From Umezawaea endophytica (GTDB lineage: Bacteria; Actinomycetota; Actinomycetes; Mycobacteriales; Pseudonocardiaceae), in assembly GCF_025061645.1 (NCBI RefSeq), contig NZ_JANYMP010000023.1:111098-175097 (forward strand): 64,000 nt of DNA, given 5' to 3'. Made by a program: the position numbers and the translations under genes. The notes under the pieces were generated by a model. That model saw only the letters and a program-made list of their open reading frames with translations, was not told where the DNA came from and did no database searches. Positions 11,249 to 20,714 of this stretch are shown here, one piece after another; the stretch's first letter is position 1, and each line of letters opens with the position of its first letter.

Positions 11249-11342
11249 TGGTGGTCCTGGGGTTCGCGGTGGTGAGGCGAATTCGAGGTGGGTGGGCGGC
11301 TGGCGGTTTGGGTGGGGGCACGGGCAGCGGGTTCCAGCGTGG

Positions 11343-11461
11343 GTGGCCGGTTTGACTTGGGGCCCCTAGATTTGCCCCTTCGTCGGACCAAAACGGCGGG
11401 GAGGTGAAGCCGCCGTCCGACGCAAGTTTAAGGGGCAAATCCCCCAAGTAAAACCGGCCAC
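11343..11461. repeat. 119-bp imperfect palindrome
   Basis: Arms of about 50 bp: GTGGCCGGTTTGACTTGGGG on the left pairs with CCCCAAGTAAAACCGGCCAC on the right, then TTTGCCCCTT with AAGGGGCAAA, GTCGGAC with GTCCGAC, and CGGCGG with CCGCCG in the centre. Small bulges separate the blocks. There is no open frame, so it could be a MITE-like element or a very stable RNA/DNA hairpin. Confidence 0.7.
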
Positions 11462-11657
11462 GGTTGCGTATGGCCAGGTCAAGTGGGGTGCTCCTGCTGA
11501 TTACTGGCATGGGTTGGTTGGTGGTGATCCCCAGGTTTGTTGCGAGGCTTTGGCAAGTTGGGCGCGTGGTGTGCGGCTTTGCCCGGCAGGTCGGTGGCTG
11601 TCCGTGGTTCTGGATATGTGGTGCTGAATTTTGTGTGGCGGTTGTGTGTTTCGAAAA

Positions 11658-11723
11658 ATGTCGGACCCCCGTCGTAGCGTGTGTGTCGGGGGGTCCTCAC
11701 TTCTGGGGGACCTCCGGTTTGTC
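11658..11723 (+). promoter_or_regulatory. Dispersed promoter-like module, copy B, upstream of the APH-like gene
   Basis: ATGTCGGAC, 8 bp, TAGCGT (11675-11680), followed by the conserved G-rich hairpin sequence. It lies about 60-70 nt upstream of the phosphotransferase-like gene in the correct orientation, so it is the likely promoter of that gene. Compare copies at 11184 and 36446. Confidence 0.55.
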
Positions 11724-11747
11724 TTGGTTGGGTGATTGACTGGGGTG

Positions 11748-12629
11748 GTGACCTCAGATCTTGTTGCCGGTATGGCCGCGCTTGTGCCTGGTGGGGTGGC
11801 GCCGGTGGTGTTGGCTGTGCGTGGGGCTGTTGTGGTTGTGCGGGTTGGGGATGTTGTGCTCAAGGCGCATGAGCCTGGGGCTGGTGTTGTTGAGCTGTCT
11901 GCTCGGTTGCGGTTGGCCGGGGATTTGCGGTTGCGGGAACTGGTGTTGCCGCCGTTGTCGGTGTCTCCCTCGGTGGTTGAGGGGCGGGTTGTGACCGTTT
12001 GGCCGTTGGGGGTGCCTGTGCCTGAGCGGGATCCGGTTTCTGCGCCGCTTGAGGAAGCCGGGCGGTTGTTGGCGGCGTTGCACCGGTTTGGGCCTGCGGA
12101 TTTTGGTGGGGTTGGGCCGGTGTCCGGGGCGCCTCAGCGGATGGTGCGTGCGGTTGACGAGTTGCGTCGTGCTGGGCTTGGTAGGCGGGCGGACGTGGTG
12201 TTGCGGGCGTTTGGGACCTTGCCCTTGGTGGAGGCGCCTGCGCGGGTGGTGGTTTGTCATGGGGACTGGCATCTCGGGCAGATGGTTTTGGCCGGGGGGT
12301 GGCGGTTGATCGATGTTGACGACCTGGGGTTCGGTGATCCTGCTTGGGACTTGGCGCGGCCTGCCGCGCTGTACGCGGCGGGGGTGCTGGATCCGGAGAC
12401 TTGGGGGCGGTTCCTCGACTCGTACGTGGCCGCGGGTGGGGTGGCTGTTGACGCTCGGGATCCGTGGGTGGCGTTGGACGTGCCCGCGCGGGCGTTGGTG
12501 ATCCAGATGGCGGCGCGTGCGCTGGTGGCTGCGCAGCGCGACGAAAAGGTGCTGGACGAAGCGCAGGAAGCGCTCCTGGAGGCGTGCGATCGGATCGTCG
12601 CGGCACATCCACACATGGCTCGCGGCTAA
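11748..12629 (+). CDS. Aminoglycoside phosphotransferase-fold protein
   Basis: About 293 aa, APH/choline-kinase-like fold. The catalytic loop VVCHGDWHLGQMVL (about residues 168-181) keeps the HGD aspartate but has Gln where most APH proteins have Asn; the metal-binding segment LIDVDDLGFGDPAWDLARPA follows. The N-lobe is short. Substrate unknown; such proteins phosphorylate antibiotics, metabolites or nothing. Start is uncertain: GTG at 11748 is used, but GTG 11745 and TTG 11736 are in frame. Codon use is rich in G/T third positions, unlike the core genes around it. The likely promoter is the module at 11658-11723. Confidence 0.75.
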   Translation: MTSDLVAGMAALVPGGVAPVVLAVRGAVVVVRVGDVVLKAHEPGAGVVELSARLRLAGDLRLRELVLPPLSVSPSVVEGRVVTVWPLGVPVPERDPVSAPLEEAGRLLAALHRFGPADFGGVGPVSGAPQRMVRAVDELRRAGLGRRADVVLRAFGTLPLVEAPARVVVCHGDWHLGQMVLAGGWRLIDVDDLGFGDPAWDLARPAALYAAGVLDPETWGRFLDSYVAAGGVAVDARDPWVALDVPARALVIQMAARALVAAQRDEKVLDEAQEALLEACDRIVAAHPHMARG

Positions 12630-12677
12630 TATCGGACGTATCGCCGAAGGGGCGTGTACGAGCAGGAGGCCCACACG

Positions 12678-12968
12678 ATGCAGTGTCCGAAGTGTCACGC
12701 GAACATGCGCACCTACGACCGCATGGGGGTGCACATCGACCAGTGCGATGGCTGCCGCGGCGTGTTCCTCGACTACGGCGAGCTGGAAGCCATCACGCGG
12801 CTGGAGACCCAGATGGCGACCCCGCCGCCCGTCGCGCCGCCGGCCGCCTACCCGCCGCCCGGTTACGCGCAGCCCGCTCCCGCGTGGGGCGCGCCGCAGG
12901 TCCACTACGGGCACCACGGCCACCGTCGGAAGCACGGCGGCCTGGCAGGTCTTTTCTACTCCTCCTGA
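12678..12968 (+). CDS. Zinc-ribbon (zf-TFIIB type) protein
   Basis: Small protein of 96 aa. It starts MQCPKCHANMRTYDRMGVHI and has a four-cysteine ribbon CPKC...CDGC (about residues 3-6 and 27-30) followed by RGVFLDYGELEAI, the pattern of TFIIB-type zinc-finger proteins of unknown function. A Pro/Ala-rich linker and a His/Arg/Gly tail ending GLFYSS follow. AGGAGG lies 7-12 nt before the ATG at 12678; an upstream in-frame start at 12654 is less likely. It ends just before the G-homopolymer tract. Confidence 0.85.
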   Translation: MQCPKCHANMRTYDRMGVHIDQCDGCRGVFLDYGELEAITRLETQMATPPPVAPPAAYPPPGYAQPAPAWGAPQVHYGHHGHRRKHGGLAGLFYSS

Positions 12969-12978
12969 TCCACCCGTG

Positions 12979-13010
12979 GTGGGGGGGGGGCCCGGGGGGG
13001 GGCCCCCGCC
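12979..13010. repeat. G/C homopolymer palindrome
   Basis: After the zinc-ribbon gene the sequence has about 10 consecutive G, CCC, about 9 G and 5 C. The halves can pair as a hairpin, so it may act as a terminator. The tract lengths are prone to sequencing error and to slippage. Confidence 0.5.
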
Positions 13011-13024
13011 ACTCAGCGGTTGCG

Positions 13025-13055
13025 ACTACCGAGAATGTGGTTGATACTTGGTAGT
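13025..13055 (+). promoter_or_regulatory. Putative operator/promoter of the HTH-toxin-like pair
   Basis: Inverted repeat ACTACC / GGTAGT with a 19-nt spacer that contains a GATACT -10-like hexamer (13043-13048), about 20 nt before the ATG of the HTH gene; GAGGGGAGG serves as ribosome-binding site. An arrangement suited to autorepression; not proven. Confidence 0.35.
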
Positions 13056-13073
13056 GACTGAGGGGAGGTCGTC

Positions 13074-13520
13074 ATGTCCGTAGCGACCGAGGCAGCGCAG
13101 ATCCGCGATCTGTTCGAGCAGATCGAGGAGATCGAGGAAGTCGCGTTGACGCTGCACGAGGACGACGTGCGCAGGCACAAGCTCGCGGGCGTCGTCGCCA
13201 GAGCGCTGCGACAGGCGCCGCCCATCCGGCCCGTCGTGGCGGGGGAACTGCTCGACCTCACCGAGAAGACCGTGAAGGCGTGGGCGCGTGAGGGCGTGCT
13301 CGCCATCAGCAGCCAAGAGCCGCGGATGCTGCTCGACGCCGAACGCCTCCACGAGGTGCTGCACCTCGTCTCCGACCTGCGCCGCGCGGGCAAGAGCCGC
13401 GGCCTGCTCGACGAGGTCCACCGCAGGCTCAGTGACCTGGCCCTGCTCGACCGCACCGACCTCGCCGCCAGCCTGGAGCAGATGCACCGGGGCGAAGGAC
13501 GCGTGGTCCGCACCGGTTGA
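13074..13520 (+). CDS. MerR/excisionase-like HTH protein (putative antitoxin)
   Basis: 148 aa. The N-terminal third is acidic and helical (RDLFEQIEEIEEVALTLHED); the middle holds a helix-turn-helix resembling MerR or excisionase proteins (VVAGELLDLTEKTVKAWAREG, about residues 58-78), and a helical C-terminus follows. Its stop overlaps the start of the next gene (TTGA), so the two are coupled. The pairing of a small HTH protein with a downstream protein having RelE-like strands suggests a type II toxin-antitoxin unit, but I do not recognise a named family. Confidence 0.55.
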   Translation: MSVATEAAQIRDLFEQIEEIEEVALTLHEDDVRRHKLAGVVARALRQAPPIRPVVAGELLDLTEKTVKAWAREGVLAISSQEPRMLLDAERLHEVLHLVSDLRRAGKSRGLLDEVHRRLSDLALLDRTDLAASLEQMHRGEGRVVRTG

Positions 13521-13954
13521 TCCAGGTCGTCGAAACCCCAGTCGCCAGCTCCCAGGCGTCCGGCCTGCGCGGGCCCGCCCGCCAGGCCTACGACCGGTTC
13601 CTGGACGAGCTCGCGCACAGCGGCTGCGCGGCGCTCGGCTACCGCGTCACCGGCCCCGAACCACTCCCCCGCCTGTGCGTGAAGCACCTCCGCGGCGCGG
13701 ACCGCGTCGTGGTCGCGTTCCCCGCACCGGAAACCGTGTGGGTGCTGCTGGTCGGCCCGCACGACGACGACCCCGGCCGCAACCTGTACGACGCGCTGTA
13801 CGAACTGGCGGGCGTCCGGCCGCGCACGGGCGACAAGCGCACCAAACCCCGCTGCTGCGACGACGAGACCGGCGCACCACCCGTGGTGGACGCGGACCTG
13901 ATCGACGACCTGGTGGCCCGCGCCCGAGCGATCACGAGGGCGCGGCGGCGCTAG
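13517..13954 (+). CDS. Putative RelE-like toxin partner of the HTH protein
   Basis: 145 aa from a TTG that overlaps the upstream stop. The segment LCVKHLRGADRVVVAFPAPE followed by TVWVLLVGPHDDD resembles the RelE/ParE pattern (K-L-x-G, a beta strand, then a strand ending at GHH or GPH). After it come YDALYELAGV and a Cys-containing tail KRTKPRCCDDETG. Lacking a search, toxin function is inferred from fold-like patterning and from operon partnership. It could instead be an uncharacterised protein that only accompanies the HTH gene. Confidence 0.45.
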   Translation: MIQVVETPVASSQASGLRGPARQAYDRFLDELAHSGCAALGYRVTGPEPLPRLCVKHLRGADRVVVAFPAPETVWVLLVGPHDDDPGRNLYDALYELAGVRPRTGDKRTKPRCCDDETGAPPVVDADLIDDLVARARAITRARRR

Positions 13955-13964
13955 CATGTTTTGT

Positions 13965-14007
13965 GGATGAATCATCCTTTTTAGTATCATGAACAAGTGA
14001 GTGATAC
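13965..14007 (+). promoter_or_regulatory. Operator-like palindromes before the HTH/DUF3800-like pair
   Basis: GGATGA-A-TCATCC (13965-13977), followed by five T, then GTATCA (13984-13989) and TGATAC (14002-14007) as an inverted repeat that straddles the GTG start at 13997. Both lie where autoregulation would be expected. The DNA here is notably AT-rich for this genome. Confidence 0.4.
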
Positions 14008-14371
14008 CCCTTTTAGGGATACGGCGCGCAGGCTGTCCGAGCGGATGGACTACATCAGCATGTCCGTGCACAGCGATCGGGCACGCTCGCACGGCTGGTG
14101 GCGCAACGTCGTCGAGTTCGGACCGTGGAACGGGCCAGGCGAGACCAGGGTCGGCCCGCCGACACCCGAAGCCATCCAGGGCATCGCCAAGTTGTTCGGC
14201 ACCACGACCGAACGCGTCAGCGCCATGGTCGCCCAGGACTGGTACCAGGTCGGCCAGACTTCGGGCCATTCATCACGGGTAGCGCGGCTCGCTCACGGGA
14301 TAGATCAGCTCAACGAGGACGACACCGACCTGGTCGAGCAGTTGATCAATCGACTGGCGACGATCAAGTGA
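13997..14371 (+). CDS. XRE-like HTH protein paired with the next gene
   Basis: 124 aa from a GTG. Begins MSDTPFRDTARRLSERMDYI; a helix-turn-helix-like segment PEAIQGIAKLFGTTTERVSA lies at about residues 57-76, and VAQDWYQV follows, as in small actinobacterial XRE-type regulators. The C-terminal helix ends LINRLATIK. The stop overlaps the next GTG (GTGA), so the pair is co-translated. Function is not established; DNA binding and autoregulation are inferred from the HTH and the nearby palindromes. Confidence 0.6.
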   Translation: MSDTPFRDTARRLSERMDYISMSVHSDRARSHGWWRNVVEFGPWNGPGETRVGPPTPEAIQGIAKLFGTTTERVSAMVAQDWYQVGQTSGHSSRVARLAHGIDQLNEDDTDLVEQLINRLATIK

Positions 14372-14970
14372 TCGACTCGCCTGGGCGCTTCAGCCCGACC
14401 GAGGTCGCACACGTCGACGAAACCAGCGTGCACCTGGGGAACAACATCAGCATGTACGGCATCGCGGCCGTCCTGACCTGCACGGATACCCATCCGATCA
14501 TCGCTGACGCCTTGACGTCGACACTGTTGCCGACTCGGACCTACCTGCACCACTACGACGAAACGAGCGATCGGAGGCTGATGATCGCGAAGATCATCTC
14601 GGAACTCCCGCTCGACGGCGCGCTCATCGTCATGGAAACCACGACCGCTCAACGCCAAGAACGAGCACGGACGCGACTGCTGTCCCAACTGCTGCCGCGT
14701 CTGCAACACGAGCAGCACGTGCGCCACGTGGTGCTCGAGTCGCGATCAGGTTCCGACCGGCACGACCGCCGCACCCTCGACAGGCTGCGTAGATCACGTG
14801 TCGTGTCCGCCGAACTGCGCATGGACCACGTCAAGAAGGGCGAGTCAGCACTGGTCTGGCTTCCCGATTTCGTCGCCGGCGCGTACTTCGCGGCGCGGTA
14901 CCACGACCAGCCAGAGCCCTGGGAGCTGATCACGACAGCTCACGCGGTGGATGTACTCACGTTCCCCTGA
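14368..14970 (+). CDS. DUF3800-like (RNase H-fold) hypothetical protein
   Basis: 200 aa. It opens with a strand-plus-acid pattern AHVDETSVHLGNN and then MYGIAAVLT, similar to the DE-starting proteins of the DUF3800 family, which have a predicted RNase H-like nuclease fold. A later acidic strand (GALIVMETTT) and a C-terminal PDFVAGAYFAARY helix fit that outline. Residue-level catalysis cannot be confirmed. The GTG start at 14368 overlaps the HTH gene stop and gives strict coupling; a longer frame upstream only shadows the HTH gene. Confidence 0.5.
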   Translation: MIDSPGRFSPTEVAHVDETSVHLGNNISMYGIAAVLTCTDTHPIIADALTSTLLPTRTYLHHYDETSDRRLMIAKIISELPLDGALIVMETTTAQRQERARTRLLSQLLPRLQHEQHVRHVVLESRSGSDRHDRRTLDRLRRSRVVSAELRMDHVKKGESALVWLPDFVAGAYFAARYHDQPEPWELITTAHAVDVLTFP

Positions 14971-14978
14971 CAGCGCGA

Positions 14979-15016
14979 AGCCCGGAGTCCCACGACAACG
15001 CAGGCACATCCGGGCT
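14979..15016 (+). terminator. Terminator-like hairpin
   Basis: AGCCCGGA / TCCGGGCT, 8-bp perfect stem with a 22-nt loop, directly after the DUF3800-like gene. No T-run. It probably ends the HTH/DUF3800-like operon. Confidence 0.4.
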
Positions 15017-15105
15017 CACTTTCAACCGAGTCCGCAGACCGGCGACACCGCCAAGGTTATAGCAAGGAATCCGGCCACACCACCGGCGGCGCTAGGTTCG
15101 GGTGC

Positions 15106-16041
15106 ATGACGAGCGAGCCGTACGGCGAGGGCTTCCTGGACGTGGGTGACGGGAACTCCGTTTACTGGAAGGTCTTCGGCAATCCGGACGGCAAGCCCGC
15201 CGTCGTGCTGCACGGCGGTCCGGGGAGCGGTAGTCCGAAGAAGACCCAGCACTACTTCGACCTGGCGGAGTACCGCGTGGTGCTGTTCGACCAGCGGGGG
15301 TGCGGGCGCAGTACGCCGCACGCCAGCGACCCGGCCACGGACCTGGGCGTGAACACCACCGACCACCTGCTGAGTGACGTCGAGTTGTTGCGGGAGCACC
15401 TCGGGGTGGAGCGGTGGTTGGTGTTCGGTGGGTCGTGGGGGTCCACGTTGGCGCTCGCCTACGCGCAGCGGTTCCCGGAGCGGGTCGGTGAGCTGGTGCT
15501 GGTCGCCGTGACCACGAGCACGCGGGCCGAGAACGACTGGCTGTACCGAGGGGTGGGGCGGTTCTTCCCCGAGGCGTGGGAGCGGTTCCGGGCTGCGGCG
15601 GAGGAGGACGACCTGTTCGCGGGCTACTCGCGGCTGCTGGCCGATCCCGTTCGCGAGGTCCGGGAGCGGGCGGCGGCGGAGTGGCTGCTCTGGGAGGACA
15701 CCGTGCTGTCGCTGGAGTCGCACGGGAGACCTGACCAGTTCAGCGGGAAGCCCCCGTCGGACGCGGTCGCGTTCGCGCGGATCTGCTCGCACTACTGGCG
15801 GCACGGGTCGTGGCTGGAGGAGGACGCGCTCGTGCGCGGCGTCGGCGGGCTCGACGGCATCCCCGGTGTGCTGGTCCACGGGCTGCGGGACCTGAGCTGC
15901 CCGGTGGAGGCCGCCTGGCGGCTGCACCGGGGGTGGCCGGGATCGGAGCTGCACACGGTCGCCGACGCCGGGCACAAGGGCAGCCCGGAGTTCAGCGAGC
16001 GGATCAGGACGGCGTTGGCGTCGTTCGCCCATCGGCGTTAA
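15106..16041 (+). CDS. pip: Proline iminopeptidase (alpha/beta hydrolase, S33)
   Basis: 311 aa, cytosolic serine peptidase that releases N-terminal proline from peptides. Family motifs: oxyanion HGGPGSGS (about residues 36-43), DQRGCGRSTPH, the nucleophile elbow VFGGSWGSTLALAYA, and C-terminal HGLRDLSCPV and AGHKGS carrying the Asp and His positions. Its length matches S33 enzymes. Other alpha/beta hydrolases close to Pip are possible alternatives. The 3' end overlaps the convergent gene downstream by 38 bp. Confidence 0.85.
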   Translation: MTSEPYGEGFLDVGDGNSVYWKVFGNPDGKPAVVLHGGPGSGSPKKTQHYFDLAEYRVVLFDQRGCGRSTPHASDPATDLGVNTTDHLLSDVELLREHLGVERWLVFGGSWGSTLALAYAQRFPERVGELVLVAVTTSTRAENDWLYRGVGRFFPEAWERFRAAAEEDDLFAGYSRLLADPVREVRERAAAEWLLWEDTVLSLESHGRPDQFSGKPPSDAVAFARICSHYWRHGSWLEEDALVRGVGGLDGIPGVLVHGLRDLSCPVEAAWRLHRGWPGSELHTVADAGHKGSPEFSERIRTALASFAHRR

Positions 16042-16624
16042 GCGGGTCCTTAACGCGGTTAAGCTCGAACGCCTCGGGCGTGCGGACGCCGTCGTCCAGC
16101 ACCGCCCGGTAGATCTCGTAGCCGTTCACGGACTTCCCGTGCTCGGGCCTGCCGAGGTAGGCCTTCTTGATCTCCAGGATCGCCGCGCGGATCTCGGGGG
16201 TCAGCCGGGCGGGCATCGACCTGACGTGGTCGAGGTCCGGTTGGCGTTCGGGCTCGTCCACGAACCAGATGTCCAGGTTCCAGTCGTCGCCCGCGGCGGA
16301 CCGGTACGTGGCGCCGAGGTAGAACCCGTCGGGGTAGGTGGCGTCGGTGTTCCACGACCCGGTGTCGTTGCGGAACAGCACCCGCTCTACGCGGTGGTGC
16401 CGCGCCAGCTCGGCGCCCAGGTTCGCCACGGCCTCGTGGACGGACTTGCCCAGTTCCTGGCACACCACGGTGATGTCGATGTCGCGCTTCACCAGCAGCC
16501 CGAGCGCGGAACTGCCCACCCGCACGGGCTCCCCCACCACGGCCAACGACTGGTTCAACCCCAGCGCGTCCACGACGGCGTCCGACTCGGCCTGCAAGGC
16601 GTCCTGTTCCAAGAGCGCGTCCAT
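16004..16624 (-). CDS. Nucleotidyltransferase-fold protein
   Basis: 206 aa. The signature of the nucleotidyltransferase superfamily is visible: VGSSALGLLVKRDIDITVV (about residues 37-55), a G-S followed after about ten residues by D-x-D. A third acidic residue may lie in NLDIWFVDE. Substrate and role are unknown; similar small proteins are often annotated only as hypothetical. The ATG at 16624 was chosen because the upstream open stretch crosses the rpoC terminator. The 3' end overlaps pip convergently. Confidence 0.6.
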   Translation of the reverse strand: MDALLEQDALQAESDAVVDALGLNQSLAVVGEPVRVGSSALGLLVKRDIDITVVCQELGKSVHEAVANLGAELARHHRVERVLFRNDTGSWNTDATYPDGFYLGATYRSAAGDDWNLDIWFVDEPERQPDLDHVRSMPARLTPEIRAAILEIKKAYLGRPEHGKSVNGYEIYRAVLDDGVRTPEAFELNRVKDPLNADGRTTPTPS

Positions 16625-16664
16625 ACCCCGATTCTCACAGAACCGGAGATCGGTGGCAGAACGC

Positions 16665-16702
16665 GGAAAGGCCCCGCGGACCGAGGTCCACGGGGCCTTT
16701 CG
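16665..16702 (-). terminator. Terminator after rpoC
   Basis: GAAAGGCCCCGCGGACC / GGTCCACGGGGCCTTTC, a 17-bp stem with one mismatch and a very short loop, flanked by GCG/CGC. It lies 12 nt past the rpoC stop and is symmetric enough to act in both directions. Confidence 0.75.
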
Positions 16703-16713
16703 CACAAACTCGA

Positions 16714-20610
<3,897 letters not shown>

Positions 20611-20666
20611 GTCTTCTCTTCTCCCCTTCGGTTGTTTTGCTACTCAGGAGTGTGGGTCGGGTCACT

Positions 20667-20701
20667 CGGTCGGGAGCCCGCGGGAGGCAGGCTCCCGACC
20701 G
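20667..20701 (-). other. rpoB-rpoC intercistronic hairpin
   Basis: Perfect 12-bp inverted repeat CGGTCGGGAGCC / GGCTCCCGACCG with an 11-nt loop, in the 104-nt gap between rpoB and rpoC. It could stabilise or process the mRNA; since rpoC must be co-transcribed, it is unlikely to be a full terminator. Confidence 0.6.
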
Positions 20702-20714
20702 ATGACCGGCGAGG

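Larger units (their letters stand above)
10678..11735. other. Gene-free G/T-skewed spacer with repeats
   Basis: About 1 kb with no supportable gene on either strand. The plus strand is strongly rich in G and T (strings such as GGTTGGTCGGTC and GGGTGGGTGG), and this skew extends into the flanking genes. It holds a degenerate GGTCGG-type repeat (10925-11181), two copies of a promoter-like module (11184 and 11658) and a 119-bp imperfect palindrome (11343-11461). Short frames here are compositional shadows. Confidence 0.7.
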
